Shown here: positions 1 through 10,594 of the stretch, piece after piece
Numbering within the stretch: position 1 is the first letter of the stretch
Layout of the letters: every line of letters starts with the position of its first letter
From: RBG-16-66-20 sp036560705
GTDB taxonomy: Bacteria; Pseudomonadota; Gammaproteobacteria; Burkholderiales; SG8-39
DNA: 64,000 nucleotides
Reading direction: 5' to 3'
Assembly: GCA_036560705.1 (NCBI GenBank)
Contig: DATBQR010000018.1
Span: 49,795 to 113,794 of the forward strand
Translations under genes and position numbers: made by a program
The notes under the pieces: model-generated
Seen by the model: the letters and a program-made list of their open reading frames with translations, nothing else
The model's database searches: none
What the model was told of the DNA's origin: nothing

Positions 1-287
1 ATCGGCTCCGAGGCCTCTTCGATCAGGGCGTTCAGCGACTGCTCCATCGTGAGGCCGGAGGCAAGCAGTATCGCCATCTGCCGGGTGAGCAGGCTCAGCT
101 CGGCGGCGGAGATGCCGCGCGCCCAGCTCTGCCGCGCGCGCTCGCGAGCGCGCACCTGATCGACGGCCGACGGCAGAAGCCCCTGCGCACGCAACTGGCT
201 GCGCGCCTGCCGCGCCGTGTCGGCCTGCACCACGCCGGATACCGCGCGGCCTGCAGCGTCCAGTGCCTGGTATTGGAATGCTTCCAC
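1..287 (-). CDS. gspF: GspF, type II secretion inner-membrane platform protein (partial)
   Basis: This is the N-terminal part, about 95 residues, of the polytopic inner-membrane protein that anchors the GspE ATPase in the type II secretion system. The window edge removes the rest. Translation from a GTG at 287 begins MEAFQYQALDAAGRAVSGVV, the typical GspF/PilC opening, followed by an arginine-rich stretch and an LLTRQMAILLASGLTMEQSL segment that is conserved in the first T2SF domain. It lies 21 bases downstream of the gspE stop in the same direction, so it belongs to the gspC-D-E-F operon. The GTG start is chosen because the family N-terminus begins exactly there. The identification is firm; nothing can be said of the missing C-terminal domain. 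Confidence 0.9.
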   Translation of the reverse strand, partial: MEAFQYQALDAAGRAVSGVVQADTARQARSQLRAQGLLPSAVDQVRARERARQSWARGISAAELSLLTRQMAILLASGLTMEQSLNALIEEASEP

Positions 288-308
288 GGCGGCGGCGCGC
301 AACCTCGC

Positions 309-1738
<1,430 letters not shown>

Positions 1739-1742
<4 letters not shown>

Positions 1743-3751
1743 CGTGGCGGAAGCGCCGGCGAATCCACCGCCGGCAGAACGGGGTCGGGTGCCGGCCTCG
1801 CCCTGCCTTGCGCGCCAAGAATGTAACCGTACCGTTCGCTCGCCAGCGTATCTGCGCTCTGGGCGTCGCGCAGGATCACTGGCCGCAGGAACACCATCAA
1901 GTTCGTTTTTGCGTGGGAGCGCGTCTTGTACTGGAATAGGGCGCCGAGGCCCGGAATATCGCCGAGCACCGGGACTTTCTGCATGCCGTCCATGACCGTA
2001 TCCTGGATGAGCCCGCCGATCACCACGATCTGCCCGTCGTCTACCAGAACCGTCGACTCGACCGCGCGCTTGTTGGTGATGACGCCGGCGGCGTTGGTGG
2101 TGTCCTGGATGCTGGACACTTCCTGGTAGATCTGCAGCCGCACGGTGCCGCCCTCGGAAATCTGCGGCTTGATCCGCAGCGTCAGGCCGACATCGCGTCG
2201 CTCGATGGTCTGGAACGGCGTCGGCGTGGTCGCCGCGGCCGACACCGCGTAGGAGCCGGTGATGAACGGCACGTTCTGCCCGATGACGATCCTCGCCTCT
2301 TCGTTGTCCAGCGTGAGCAGGGTCGGCGTGGACAGGATGTTGGCGTTGTTGTCGGTCTGCAGCGCGCGCACCAGAAGAGCAAGATTGAGGATCTGCGTGG
2401 AAGTACCGGGAATGGTGACGCTGCCCTTTATGACGCCGACATTCAGTCCCTGGCCTGCGCCTGCCGGGTTCGCGGCGATGCCGAGAATGTTCTGGCTGGG
2501 AGTGCCGAAATTAGTGCCGCCGAACGACTGCGTCGAAGCCTTGGCCAGCCCGCCCAGGCTCTGCCACTGGATGCCGAATTCAGCCGCCATGTCGCCGGTG
2601 ATTTCTGCGATCACCGCTTCGACGTAAACCTGCGCGCGGCGCACGTCCAGCTTGTCCAGCGCCGCTCGCAGGCCATTGTAGATTGCGTCGGGCGCATTGA
2701 TGATGATCGAGTTGGTCGCTGCATCCGCCTGAATGATGCCGGGCGATCCTGCCGCGGACTGCGTGGGCGCAGCCGCGCTCAGAGGCGTGGCCATCGACGA
2801 CGTCGCGGGCGGTGCAGCCATTGCCTGCGCCCCGAAGGACGCCGTTGCGCGCGGTGCGGCAGGGGCGGATTCGCCGAGAAAAATGGCCCGCAGGGTCTCA
2901 GCGACTTTCACTGCCTCGGCATTCTTCAGATGCACGACGTGAATGTTGCCGCCGGCACCGGTGGGCGAATCGAGCACCGCGACGAAGGAGCGCAACCGTG
3001 CGAGCCGCGACGGATTGTCCGAGCGCGCGAGAAGGCTGTTCGAGCGCGTGTCCGCCATGATCGTCATGCGCTGCGCCGTCTCCGTGCCGGACGGACCGGG
3101 GGCCTGCGCCGTCTCCGCGAAAAGCCGGTTGACCGTCTGCGCCACCTCCAGCGCCGACGCGTAAACCAGCGGGATCATGATCGGCTCCGTGCTGCTCTGC
3201 TGGTCGATCGAGTCGATGATCTTGCCGATGCGCTGCAGATTGTTCGCATAGTCCGTGATGACCAGCGTGTTGTTGCCCGGATAGGCCGTGATGGCGTTGC
3301 TGGGGGCGATCAGCGGGCGCAGGATCGGCACCAGTTGCGCGGCCGACTCGTACTTCAGCGCGAACACCTGGGTCTGGATCTGGTCGCCTGTCGCGCGCGG
3401 CCTGTCCTGCGGGCCGAGCGTCGGGCCGGACTGCAGCTTCGCCTCGCTCTCGGGGACGATCTTGACGATGCCGCGCTCTTCTATCGCGGCGAAACCCTGC
3501 AGGCGCAGCGCCGAGAGGAAAACTTCGTAAACGAGCGCCCTCGACATCGGCCGTGCGGAAATAATGTTGACCGTGCCCTTGACGCGCTGGTCGAGCACGA
3601 AGTTCTTGCCGGTAATTTCGCTCACCGCCTTCACCACGCCCTCGATGTCGGCGTTGACGAAATTGAGGGTAACCTGGTCGGCGTCTGCCGGCCATGCCGG
3701 CCCGGTGCAGAGCAGTATGGCCACCCACAGGATCCCGGCTCGCAACCTCAT
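1739..3751 (-). CDS. gspD: GspD, type II secretion outer-membrane secretin
   Basis: This is the multimeric outer-membrane channel of the type II secretion system. The 670-residue product begins with a Sec signal peptide ending near AWPADA. The N0 domain follows (VTLNFVNADIEGVVKAVSEI), then N1-N3 repeats, an Ala/Pro-rich linker around residue 300, and a C-terminal secretin domain with the typical VPFITGSY, TLRIKPQISEGG and VPVLGDIPGLGALF segments. The C-terminus is a short proline-rich tail, so a long pilotin-binding S domain is not obvious. It overlaps gspC and gspE by four bases on either side. Function is assigned from the family with high confidence. Confidence 0.96.
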
Positions 3752-4260
3752 TTGCCGGCGACCGGCGCGGGAGATGGCGCGGATTTGCCCTGTTGCGGCC
3801 AGGCGAGCGTCTCGCGCACCCCGCCGCGCTCCAGCACGACGTGGTCCGCATGCACCTCGGCGAGACGAACGCCTGGTTCGATTTCTCCGCCTTCGCGCAC
3901 CACGATCGTCTGCTTTGCGTCCAGCCGCAGCACCGCGTAGCCCGATTGGATCTCCGGTCTGCTCTTCCTTGCAGCCACGACGCCGAGCAACCCGATTGCG
4001 GTTCCCGTCCGCGCGGCACCGGTTTGATCCCTCCCGGCGTTGCCGAACAGGCCCGCTACGGCCGGCGGCGGACCGGCGGCGGACCCCGCGACGCGGTTGC
4101 CCGCCTGTACCGCCGCACGCGGTTCAGGATCCGGGGCAAGCCACGTCCAGGTCCAGTACGCCAGGACCAGACCGAGCAGCGCGAGTGCAGCGAAAGTCGC
4201 CAGCGACACGATCGCCGTTTGGATGGGACTTGATCGTTCTAGGGAGATCGCTTCCATCAT
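3748..4260 (-). CDS. gspC: GspC-like type II secretion inner-membrane protein without PDZ domain
   Basis: GspC is a bitopic inner-membrane protein linking the secretin to the inner-membrane platform. This 170-residue version has one transmembrane segment (about residues 17-40), a low-complexity Ala/Gly/Pro linker, and a periplasmic homology region at about 85-150 (TAIGLLGVVA, YAVLRLDAKQTIVVREGGEI). It then stops, so the PDZ or coiled-coil domain seen in longer GspC proteins is absent. It is the first gene of the minus-strand gspC-D-E-F operon and overlaps gspD by four bases. The gene position and the homology-region pattern support the call, although sequence identity in this family is always low. 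Met1 or Met2 could be the start. Confidence 0.82.
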   Translation of the reverse strand: MMEAISLERSSPIQTAIVSLATFAALALLGLVLAYWTWTWLAPDPEPRAAVQAGNRVAGSAAGPPPAVAGLFGNAGRDQTGAARTGTAIGLLGVVAARKSRPEIQSGYAVLRLDAKQTIVVREGGEIEPGVRLAEVHADHVVLERGGVRETLAWPQQGKSAPSPAPVAGK

Positions 4261-4321
4261 TTGTCAAGCGGAATGCCGCCCGGGGAATGGACACATCCTA
4301 GGGGACCGTCGTGCAGCCGTA

Positions 4322-4337
4322 TGTACGCTGCCGTACA
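4322..4337. promoter_or_regulatory. Inverted repeat in the divergent gspC-gspG promoter region
   Basis: The 110 bases between gspC (minus) and gspG (plus) must contain both operon promoters. Here a perfect six-base inverted repeat, TGTACG-CTGC-CGTACA, sits about 34 bases before the gspG start. It may be a regulator-binding site. I could not pick convincing -35/-10 pairs, so the role is inference from symmetry and position. Confidence 0.3.
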
Positions 4338-4370
4338 GAGCGTCCTTGCGGACGATAGCGATAATGACCA

Positions 4371-4796
4371 ATGAATTCAAAGCATCGTGGATTCACATTG
4401 CTCGAGGTGATGGTGGTGGTGGTGATCCTCGGCATCCTCGCCGCGCTGGTGGTGCCGAAAATCATCAGCCGCCCCGACGAGGCTCGCGTCATCGCTGCGA
4501 AGCAGGACATCGCGAGCCTGATGCAGGCGCTCAAGCTCTACCGTCTCGACAACCAGCGCTATCCCGCGACCGAACAGGGATTGCAGGCGCTGGTGGTACG
4601 GCCGGCCACCGCGCCGATCCCGCCCAGCTGGAAGGCGGGCGGGTATCTCGAGCGCTTGCCGAAGGATCCGTGGGGCGGTCCCTACCAATATCTGAATCCT
4701 GGACTGCGCGGCGAGATCGACATTTTCAGCTTCGGCGCCGATGGGGCGCCTGGCGGCGAAGGTAACGATGCCGATATCGGTTCCTGGAATCTCTAG
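4371..4796 (+). CDS. gspG: GspG, major pseudopilin
   Basis: This is the major subunit of the type II secretion pseudopilus. The 141-residue prepilin has a short leader cleaved after Gly in RGFTLLEVMV, with the required Glu at +5, and a hydrophobic helix (VVVVILGILAALVVP). The conserved GspG core follows: DEARVIAAKQDIASLMQALK, YPATEQGLQALV, and the DPWGGPYQY calcium-site region with a C-terminal GADGAPGGEGNDADIGSW segment. It is the first gene of the plus-strand gspG-N operon and its 3' end overlaps the gspH start. The motifs are diagnostic. Confidence 0.97.
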   Translation: MNSKHRGFTLLEVMVVVVILGILAALVVPKIISRPDEARVIAAKQDIASLMQALKLYRLDNQRYPATEQGLQALVVRPATAPIPPSWKAGGYLERLPKDPWGGPYQYLNPGLRGEIDIFSFGADGAPGGEGNDADIGSWNL

Positions 4797-5280
4797 GCCT
4801 CGCGGCTTCACGCTGATCGAGGTACTCGTGGTGCTCCTGATCATGGGCCTGCTGGCCGGCCTGGCAAGCACCATCGTGCGCCCCGACGAACGCGGGCTGC
4901 TTCGCGTCGAGGCCGAGCGGCTCGCCCAGTTGCTGGACCTCGCCGCAGCCGAATCGCACCTTGCGGGGAAGTCCATCGCATGGACGACAGAGGCAACCGG
5001 CTACCGGTTCTGGCGCCTGGCCGGGGACGCCGGGGAATCCGCGCAATGGTCCGAAATTCGCGACAACGATCTGCTGCGGGCGCGGACTCTGCCGCAGGGC
5101 ATGACGATTTCGAACCTGCAGGTGGAGAACAGGCCCGCGCAGGGCGCCATGCGCGTGGAGTTCGCCGCATACGGGCCGACGCCTTCCTTCCGCGTCGAGA
5201 TTTCCCTGGGTCCGGCGCATTACTCGGTGGCGGCATCTCCGATCGGAGAACTGCGGGTGTCTCCGGGCAAAGGAAATTGA
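4768..5280 (+). CDS. gspH: GspH, minor pseudopilin
   Basis: This is a minor pseudopilin of the type II secretion tip complex, about 170 residues. The prepilin peptidase site is RGFTLIEVLV, with Glu at +5 and a hydrophobic helix after it. The C-terminal part is a variable beta-rich domain, as in GspH/FimT proteins. I placed the start at the ATG at 4768 (MPISVPGISRPRGFTLIE), which gives a normal short leader. An upstream ATG at 4741 would lengthen the leader by nine residues. The gene overlaps the end of gspG by 29 bases and precedes gspI by one base. Confidence 0.9.
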   Translation: MPISVPGISRPRGFTLIEVLVVLLIMGLLAGLASTIVRPDERGLLRVEAERLAQLLDLAAAESHLAGKSIAWTTEATGYRFWRLAGDAGESAQWSEIRDNDLLRARTLPQGMTISNLQVENRPAQGAMRVEFAAYGPTPSFRVEISLGPAHYSVAASPIGELRVSPGKGN

Positions 5281-5281
5281 A

Positions 5282-5677
5282 ATGCCGCTTGGGCATCGCT
5301 GTGGACGAACCGGATTCACGCTGGTTGAAGTGCTGGTCGCGCTGGCGATCGTCGCGATCGCGCTGCTCGCGGCGCTGCGGGCGGCGGGCCAGGGTACCGC
5401 GAGCGCGGGCGAACTGCGCGCGCGGCTGCTTGCCGGCTGGGTCGCGGAGAACCTTCTGGCTGAGCATCGAGCCCGTGCCGACTGGCTGCCGCTCGGCCTG
5501 CAGCGAGGCAGGCAACTGGAGGGTGGCGTCGAATTCGCATGGCGCGAGGAAGTCGTCGCGACGCCGAATGCTGCGTTCCGTCGCATCGACGTGTTCGTGT
5601 TTCCGGATCCCGGGGAATCGCGCGCGCTTGCGCATCTCACCGGGTTTGTGGTGAATCCGCCGGCGGCCGGCAAATGA
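5282..5677 (+). CDS. gspI: GspI, minor pseudopilin
   Basis: This is a minor pseudopilin that nucleates the pseudopilus tip with GspJ and GspK. The 131-residue product has the cleavage motif TGFTLVEVLVALAIVAIALL followed by the family AALRAAGQ segment. A NLLAEHRARADWLP stretch resembles the NxxA/E-x-W region of GspI. It lies directly after gspH, and its stop overlaps the gspJ start as ATGA. Confidence 0.93.
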   Translation: MPLGHRCGRTGFTLVEVLVALAIVAIALLAALRAAGQGTASAGELRARLLAGWVAENLLAEHRARADWLPLGLQRGRQLEGGVEFAWREEVVATPNAAFRRIDVFVFPDPGESRALAHLTGFVVNPPAAGK

Positions 5678-6267
5678 AGTGCGTTCCTGCCCGGGGCGGC
5701 TTCACCTTGATCGAGCTGCTTGCCGCGCTCCTTATCCTGTCGCTGCTGGCAACGATGTCGTACCGCGGCCTCGGCGCCGTACTCGATACGCGCGCACACC
5801 TCAGCCAGGAGACCGCGAACTGGCAGCGCCTGGCGGCTTTCTGTGCGCGCTTCGAGCAGGACGTGCTGCTGGCGGCGCCGCGCCCGGTACGGGCTGCGTC
5901 GGGCAGCGCACCGGCGTGGCTCGGCAGGCCCGCTACGGCGCCGGGGCCGCTCCTCGAGTTCAGCCGCTTTGCCACTGCCGAGGGTGCGGATGCGCCGCGA
6001 CGGGTCGCCTACGGGCTGAATGACAAGCAGGAGGTCGAACTTTGGCTGTGGCCGGGTCTCGACGTGGCGCCGTCCGCGCTGCCCGCGCGTTACCCCGTGC
6101 TCCGCGGGGTTGCGAAATTCGAATTTCAGTATCTGAATGCCGATCTGGCATGGGTGGGCGCGTGGCCGACGTCGCCGCGTGACGCCGCCATTCCCCGGGC
6201 AGTGCGCCTACGCGTCACCCTCGCCTCCGGTGAAGAAATCGTGCGCGTATTTGCGCTCAACTCGTGA
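5674..6267 (+). CDS. gspJ: GspJ, minor pseudopilin
   Basis: This is a minor pseudopilin, 197 residues, with the leader and cleavage motif GGFTLIELLAALLILSLLAT and the family SYRGLGAVLDTR segment after the helix. The start is taken at the ATG at 5674 because it overlaps the gspI stop by four bases and gives an 11-residue leader. A longer reading begins at 5539 but runs through gspI. The C-terminal domain (VAKFEFQYLN, WP-x-S-P-R, PRAVRLRVTL) matches GspJ. It overlaps gspK by four bases. Confidence 0.93.
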   Translation: MKCVPARGGFTLIELLAALLILSLLATMSYRGLGAVLDTRAHLSQETANWQRLAAFCARFEQDVLLAAPRPVRAASGSAPAWLGRPATAPGPLLEFSRFATAEGADAPRRVAYGLNDKQEVELWLWPGLDVAPSALPARYPVLRGVAKFEFQYLNADLAWVGAWPTSPRDAAIPRAVRLRVTLASGEEIVRVFALNS

Positions 6268-7199
6268 ACGAACCACCGCGCATCATCAGGACGCCGCAAC
6301 GCGGCGTGGCTATCGTGCTCGCCATGGGCGTGGTCGCGCTCGCCGCCCTCGCCGCAGCTGGAATCATGGTGTCGCAAAGCACCTGGTCGAGGCAGGTCGA
6401 GCTGACCGCCGACCACGTCCAGGCGCAGCTCCTCATCCAGGCCGGGCTGAATTGGGCCTGCGCCGTGTTGAGCGACGATCGCCTCGCCAGTAACGTCGAC
6501 CATCTGGGCGAGCCATGGGCGCTGCAGGTGCCGCCCATTCCAGTGGACAACGGCAGCCTCGCCGGCAGCATCGAAGACGAACAGGGCAAGTTCAATCTCA
6601 ACAATCTGCTGAGGAACGGCAAGATCGACCTGGCGCAACTGGCGCATTTCCGGCGGCTGCTGTCGGTGTTGGGCCTGCCTCCCGAACCCGCCGGCGCGCT
6701 GGCCGACTGGCTCGACCCCGACGGCGAGCCCCAGCCACAGGACGGCGCCGAAGACGCGTATTACCTCTCCCTGCAGCCGCCGTATCTCGCCGCGAACCGT
6801 CCGCTCACCGACGTGGCCGAACTCGCGCTGGTGCGCGGATTCGACGAGGGCGTTCGTGCGCGACTGCGCCCGTTCGTGACGGCGCTGCCCCTCTTCACCG
6901 CCATCAACGCGAACACGGCCTCGCCTGAAGTCATTTCCGCGGTGATCGACGGCCTCAATCTCGATGCCGCCCGCGCCGTCGTGGCGCAACGCGAGCGAGG
7001 CTATTTTCGCGACTTCTCCGACTTCTTCAACCGCCTTCCCGCCGGCCGCATCATCCCGACCGGGGATGTCTCGGTGAGCAGCGACTACTTCATCGCCACC
7101 ATGCGGGCGAACATCGGCGGAGCGCAGGCGCGCGGATCGGCGCTGCTCGCTCGCGGCAATACCGGCTGGCCCGCCGTCGTCTGGCGCAAATACCCGTGA
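6264..7199 (+). CDS. gspK: GspK, minor pseudopilin
   Basis: This is the large minor pseudopilin at the pseudopilus tip, 311 residues. It starts at a GTG overlapping the gspJ stop. The leader ends at QRGVAIVLAMGV. As is usual for GspK, the Glu at +5 is missing. The body contains the family markers DEQGKFNLNNL, LADWLDPDGEPQP and the helix-hairpin-helix-like ANTASPEVI region. It is in the middle of the gspG-N operon and overlaps gspL by four bases. Confidence 0.93.
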   Translation: MNEPPRIIRTPQRGVAIVLAMGVVALAALAAAGIMVSQSTWSRQVELTADHVQAQLLIQAGLNWACAVLSDDRLASNVDHLGEPWALQVPPIPVDNGSLAGSIEDEQGKFNLNNLLRNGKIDLAQLAHFRRLLSVLGLPPEPAGALADWLDPDGEPQPQDGAEDAYYLSLQPPYLAANRPLTDVAELALVRGFDEGVRARLRPFVTALPLFTAINANTASPEVISAVIDGLNLDAARAVVAQRERGYFRDFSDFFNRLPAGRIIPTGDVSVSSDYFIATMRANIGGAQARGSALLARGNTGWPAVVWRKYP

Positions 7200-8419
7200 G
7201 CCTGCTGCGCATCCGCGGCCCGCTCGACGAGGCGCCATCGCGCTGCCAGTGGGCGCTCATCGCCGCCGGCTGCGAACCGGTTGCCGGGGAAGGGCCGCTC
7301 TCCCAATTGCCGCGCCGCGCCGAGCGCGTGCAACTGTTGATTCCCGCCGCGCAGGTCCTGATCACGCGGGTGAGCCTGCCGCACGCGGCCAAACGCCACG
7401 CCGGATCGGTGCTTGCCTATGCCATCGAGGATGAAATCGTCGGCGAGCCCGACGCGGGCCAGGCGAGCTGGCTCGGCTCGGCGGGCGACGAGGACGTCGT
7501 CGCGGTGATGGACAAGAAAGGCCTGAAACGCTGGCTCGATGCGCTGGCCGCCACCGGAATCCGTGCTCCGGAAGTTCATTGCGAGGCGCTGCTGCTGCCC
7601 TGGGTGGCCGGCCAATGGAGCGTCGCCTGGGACGGCCGGGAAGGCATTGTGCGCAACGGGAAGCTGGAAGGCGCGGCTACCGATTGCGGCGATCGGGAAT
7701 CACCGCCGCTGTCACTTCGTCTGCTGCTGGAGGAAGCACAATCGCGCGGCGAGCGGCCCGCTTCGATCGCGCTTTATGTCGCGGCGCCGTCCGCCGCACC
7801 GGATATCGAAGCATGGCAACGCGAACTCGGCGTTGCCTTGCACCTTGCCGGACCTTGGGAGTGGCGTGCGGCCGCGCCGCAGGCCGGCGTCAGCCTGGCG
7901 CGCCCGCGGCAACGCTGGCGCATGGCACCGGGCGTCCTGGCGCGCCTGCGGCCTGCGGCATGGATCGCCGGCGGCGCGCTCGCAATGATGGCGGTCGGTC
8001 TGGTCGCGGATTGGATGGTGCTTGCCGGCGATCAGAAGACGTTGCGTCAGGGCATGGCGGCGCGCTTTCGCTCGGTGTTCCCGGATGCGGTCGCCGTGGC
8101 GGATCCTGCGCTGCAGATGCGCCGCAAAGTCGCCGACGCGCGCCATGCCGCGGGTCGCCCCGACGGCGGCGACTTCCTGCCGATGATCGAGCAGGTGGCG
8201 GCGGCAGCGGAAGGACTTCCGGCCGGCGCAGTACGCGCTCTTTCCTATGAGGGCGGACGCATCACGCTCGAGCTCTCCGCCGTCGACGACGCGGGCGTGC
8301 GGCGCGTCGTGGCGCGCCTGCTACAGGCGGGTCTGGGCGTCGATGCAGTCGGGGCTTTGTCGTCGACGCCCGCGCGCGCGACCAGCACGACGGTGGTTTT
8401 GACCGTGCACGCGCCATGA
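7196..8419 (+). CDS. gspL: GspL, type II secretion inner-membrane protein
   Basis: GspL recruits the GspE ATPase to the inner membrane and partners with GspM. The 407-residue product has a cytoplasmic actin-like domain (LPRRAERVQLLIPAAQVLI, VLAYAIEDEI), one transmembrane segment around residues 255-275 (AWIAGGALAMMAVGLVADWM) and a periplasmic ferredoxin-like domain. It starts at a GTG overlapping gspK and ends overlapping gspM as ATGA. The assignment rests on domain order, the VLAYAIED motif and operon position. Confidence 0.9.
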   Translation: MSLLRIRGPLDEAPSRCQWALIAAGCEPVAGEGPLSQLPRRAERVQLLIPAAQVLITRVSLPHAAKRHAGSVLAYAIEDEIVGEPDAGQASWLGSAGDEDVVAVMDKKGLKRWLDALAATGIRAPEVHCEALLLPWVAGQWSVAWDGREGIVRNGKLEGAATDCGDRESPPLSLRLLLEEAQSRGERPASIALYVAAPSAAPDIEAWQRELGVALHLAGPWEWRAAAPQAGVSLARPRQRWRMAPGVLARLRPAAWIAGGALAMMAVGLVADWMVLAGDQKTLRQGMAARFRSVFPDAVAVADPALQMRRKVADARHAAGRPDGGDFLPMIEQVAAAAEGLPAGAVRALSYEGGRITLELSAVDDAGVRRVVARLLQAGLGVDAVGALSSTPARATSTTVVLTVHAP

Positions 8420-8901
8420 GGGCGCAATTGCGCAGGGCCTGGGAATCGCGCTTGCCGCGAGACAAGGCGATCATCGCCGCGCTCGCCGCCGTGCTGGGGA
8501 TCTTCCTGTATGTGTGGCTCGTCCACTCGGCCTGGCGGGCCCGCGCGCAGTTGCACGCGAGCGTCTCGACGCTCAGAGCGCAGGCGGCGCGCCTCGACCA
8601 GCAGGCGAATGAATACAGCCGCCTGCGCGCGGCGCCGCCACCGGCAACCTCGCCAACCGATCTGCGCACGCTGCTTCAGGCCCGGATCGGCGAGGCAGGG
8701 CTCTCCCGCGCGCTGGTGCGCATCGATGCCCTGGACGTCAATCATGTCACGGCGACATTCGGCGCCCTGCCGTTCGCCGATTGGCAAGCCTGGGTCGCCA
8801 GCCTGCAGACACTACAAGTCCGTCTCGACACCGGCCGGATTGAAGCGCATTCCACGCCCGGCCTCGTAAGCGTGACCGCAACGTTCACGCGCGCCAATTA
8901 G
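8416..8901 (+). CDS. gspM: GspM, type II secretion inner-membrane protein
   Basis: GspM is a small bitopic partner of GspL. The 161-residue product has a basic N-terminus with the common W-x-S/R-R-L-P-R-D-K pattern, one transmembrane helix at about residues 20-40, a coiled-coil-like stretch (RAQLHASVSTLRAQAARLDQ) and a C-terminal ferredoxin-like domain ending with the LPFADWQAWVASLQ segment, which is characteristic of GspM. It overlaps gspL by four bases and precedes gspN by five bases. Confidence 0.9.
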   Translation: MRAQLRRAWESRLPRDKAIIAALAAVLGIFLYVWLVHSAWRARAQLHASVSTLRAQAARLDQQANEYSRLRAAPPPATSPTDLRTLLQARIGEAGLSRALVRIDALDVNHVTATFGALPFADWQAWVASLQTLQVRLDTGRIEAHSTPGLVSVTATFTRAN

Positions 8902-8906
8902 CGACA

Positions 8907-9671
8907 ATGCAAATGGCCATGGGCTGGTGGTCGGTGGCGGCCGGTGCATATGCAGCGGCGCTCATCGCGATGGCGCCGGCGACGCTGGCCGACGCCGCCC
9001 TGCAGGGTGCCAGCGACGGACGGCTGCGCCTTGCGGACGCGGAGGGAACGTTGTGGTCGGGCGGTGGCCAGATCGAGATCCGCGATGCGGGCGGCCGCAT
9101 CGGCACGGCGAAACGGCTGGCGTGGCGCCTCCGGCCTGCCGCGCTGCTGCGCGCGCGGCTCGCCTACGAGATCACCCTAGAATCGGGCCCACGGCCGTTC
9201 CCGTTTGCGCTTTCCTGGTCGCGGATCGAGTTCGCGAACGCCGACATCAGCCTGCCGGCCGCAGCGTTGGGTCTCGGCGTACCCAGGCTTGCGCCGCTCG
9301 GCCTCACGGGTGATATGCAAATACATATAACGAGTCTGTCCGTCGCACGCGACGGGATGGAAGGAAGCGGGACGCTGCAATGGCGTGGGGCCGGCTCCGT
9401 GCTGACGCCCATCTCGCCTCTCGGCGACTATGAAGTACGCTTCAATGCCGCGGGCCCGGCCGTGCGCGCGGCATTGAGCACGCTCGAGGGGCCGCTGCAG
9501 CTCGAAGGCAACGGCAGCTGGTCCAACGGCGCGCCGCCGAGCTTTCTTGCCGTTGCGCGGGTCCCCGCGCAGTACCGGGAGCAGCTCAGTCCACTGCTGC
9601 GCCTGATTGGCGTCGAGCGCAGCGCCGGCAGCTTCGAATTCAGCTCGAACATGCCAGCGCTCCGACCTTAG
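8907..9671 (+). CDS. gspN: GspN, type II secretion protein N
   Basis: This is the last gene of the gspG-N operon. The 254-residue product has an N-terminal membrane anchor (WWSVAAGAYAAALIAMAPATL) and a periplasmic beta-rich domain containing the family pattern LADAEGTLWSGGGQI and a LAWRLRP segment. GspN is an accessory component whose exact role is unsettled even in model systems. The product ends with a short ALRP tail. The start could be either Met1 or Met4. Confidence 0.85.
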   Translation: MQMAMGWWSVAAGAYAAALIAMAPATLADAALQGASDGRLRLADAEGTLWSGGGQIEIRDAGGRIGTAKRLAWRLRPAALLRARLAYEITLESGPRPFPFALSWSRIEFANADISLPAAALGLGVPRLAPLGLTGDMQIHITSLSVARDGMEGSGTLQWRGAGSVLTPISPLGDYEVRFNAAGPAVRAALSTLEGPLQLEGNGSWSNGAPPSFLAVARVPAQYREQLSPLLRLIGVERSAGSFEFSSNMPALRP

Positions 9672-9678
9672 CCGGCCG

Positions 9679-9704
9679 GCGCTGTGTGGGCCACCGCACA
9701 GTGC
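9679..9704 (+). repeat. Hairpin between gspN and the first ice-binding-like gene
   Basis: The stretch has an eight-base stem (GCGCTGTG / CACAGTGC, one G-T pair) with a ten-base loop, located just after the gspN stop. There is no T-run after it, so it is not a classical intrinsic terminator. It may protect the 3' end of the gsp message or aid Rho-dependent termination. Confidence 0.4.
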
Positions 9705-9784
9705 AGACTTCGCAAAAGGAGGATAACAGCTACCGGACGCTGGCCCGCCGAGCGTCGACTCTGACGAACACAAAAGGAAATGCA

Positions 9785-10594
9785 ATGAGCATCCACTCAA
9801 TCAATCCCAAGACGCAGCTGCCTTTGATCGCCTTGATTCTCGCAGGGTTCCTTTCCGGATGTGGCGGCGGAGGCGGCAGTTCCGACCCGGCGGCAGCGGC
9901 GGCAGCTGCGGCGGCAGCGGCAACGGCAGCGGCAGGCCCCGCCGGCGTGTCGCCCAATCTCGGCACGGCCAGCACTTACGGGATGATTTCCGGTGCGGCG
10001 GTCACCCTTAACGGCACGGCAAGGATCGTCGGGGATCTTGCGATCGATCCGGCCAATGCCCTGAATGGCACTGGAACGGTGAGCGGATCCATACACAACG
10101 GCGACGTCATCGCGCACCAGGCGCGACTCGACCAGAACGCCGCGTTCACCGATGCCAGCACCCGATCGAGCGCGCAGACCTGCGCCGTGTCCGGCAACCT
10201 GGTCGCGATGCCCCCGCCGCCATGCGGCACCAACACCGGCACATTCACGCCCGGGCTCTATAAATCCGGCAGCACGCTCACGATAGCGGCGGGCGGAACG
10301 ATCATTCTCGACGCCCAGGGCAACGCGAACGGGGTCTTCATGTTCCAGATGGGCACCGCGCTTACCACCGGAACCGGGAGCACGGTCGTCCTCGCAAACG
10401 GCGCGCAGGCCAAGAATGTCTGGTGGATTGCGCCGGCGGGGGCAACTCTCGGCGTGACTTCAGTTTTCGTGGGAACCGTCCTGGCCGATACGGGAGCAGT
10501 CACGGTGAACAACGGCACAACTGTCGCCGGCAGATTGTTTTCAAATTCGGCGGCGGCGACGGTGAACACCGGGTCCACGGTCACGGTTCCGTAA
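9785..10594 (+). CDS. DUF3494 ice-binding-like lipoprotein, copy 1
   Basis: The 269-residue predicted lipoprotein starts at the ATG at 9785, preceded by AAAGGA. Its signal peptide ends at a lipobox, LSGC, and the mature N-terminus is a Gly run followed by an Ala-rich tract. The rest is a DUF3494 (ice-binding protein type) beta-solenoid domain: LGTASTYGMISGAAVTLNG, DLAIDPANAL, GTFTPGLYKSGSTLTI, GGTIILDAQGNANGVFMFQM, AQAKNVWWIAPAGATLG, and GTVLADTGAVTVNNGTTVAG. In known members this fold binds ice or acts as an adhesive domain. Whether this copy binds ice cannot be read from the sequence. It lies directly downstream of the type II secretion operon, which might export it (inference). A paralogue follows. 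Confidence 0.88.
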   Translation: MSIHSINPKTQLPLIALILAGFLSGCGGGGGSSDPAAAAAAAAAAATAAAGPAGVSPNLGTASTYGMISGAAVTLNGTARIVGDLAIDPANALNGTGTVSGSIHNGDVIAHQARLDQNAAFTDASTRSSAQTCAVSGNLVAMPPPPCGTNTGTFTPGLYKSGSTLTIAAGGTIILDAQGNANGVFMFQMGTALTTGTGSTVVLANGAQAKNVWWIAPAGATLGVTSVFVGTVLADTGAVTVNNGTTVAGRLFSNSAAATVNTGSTVTVP

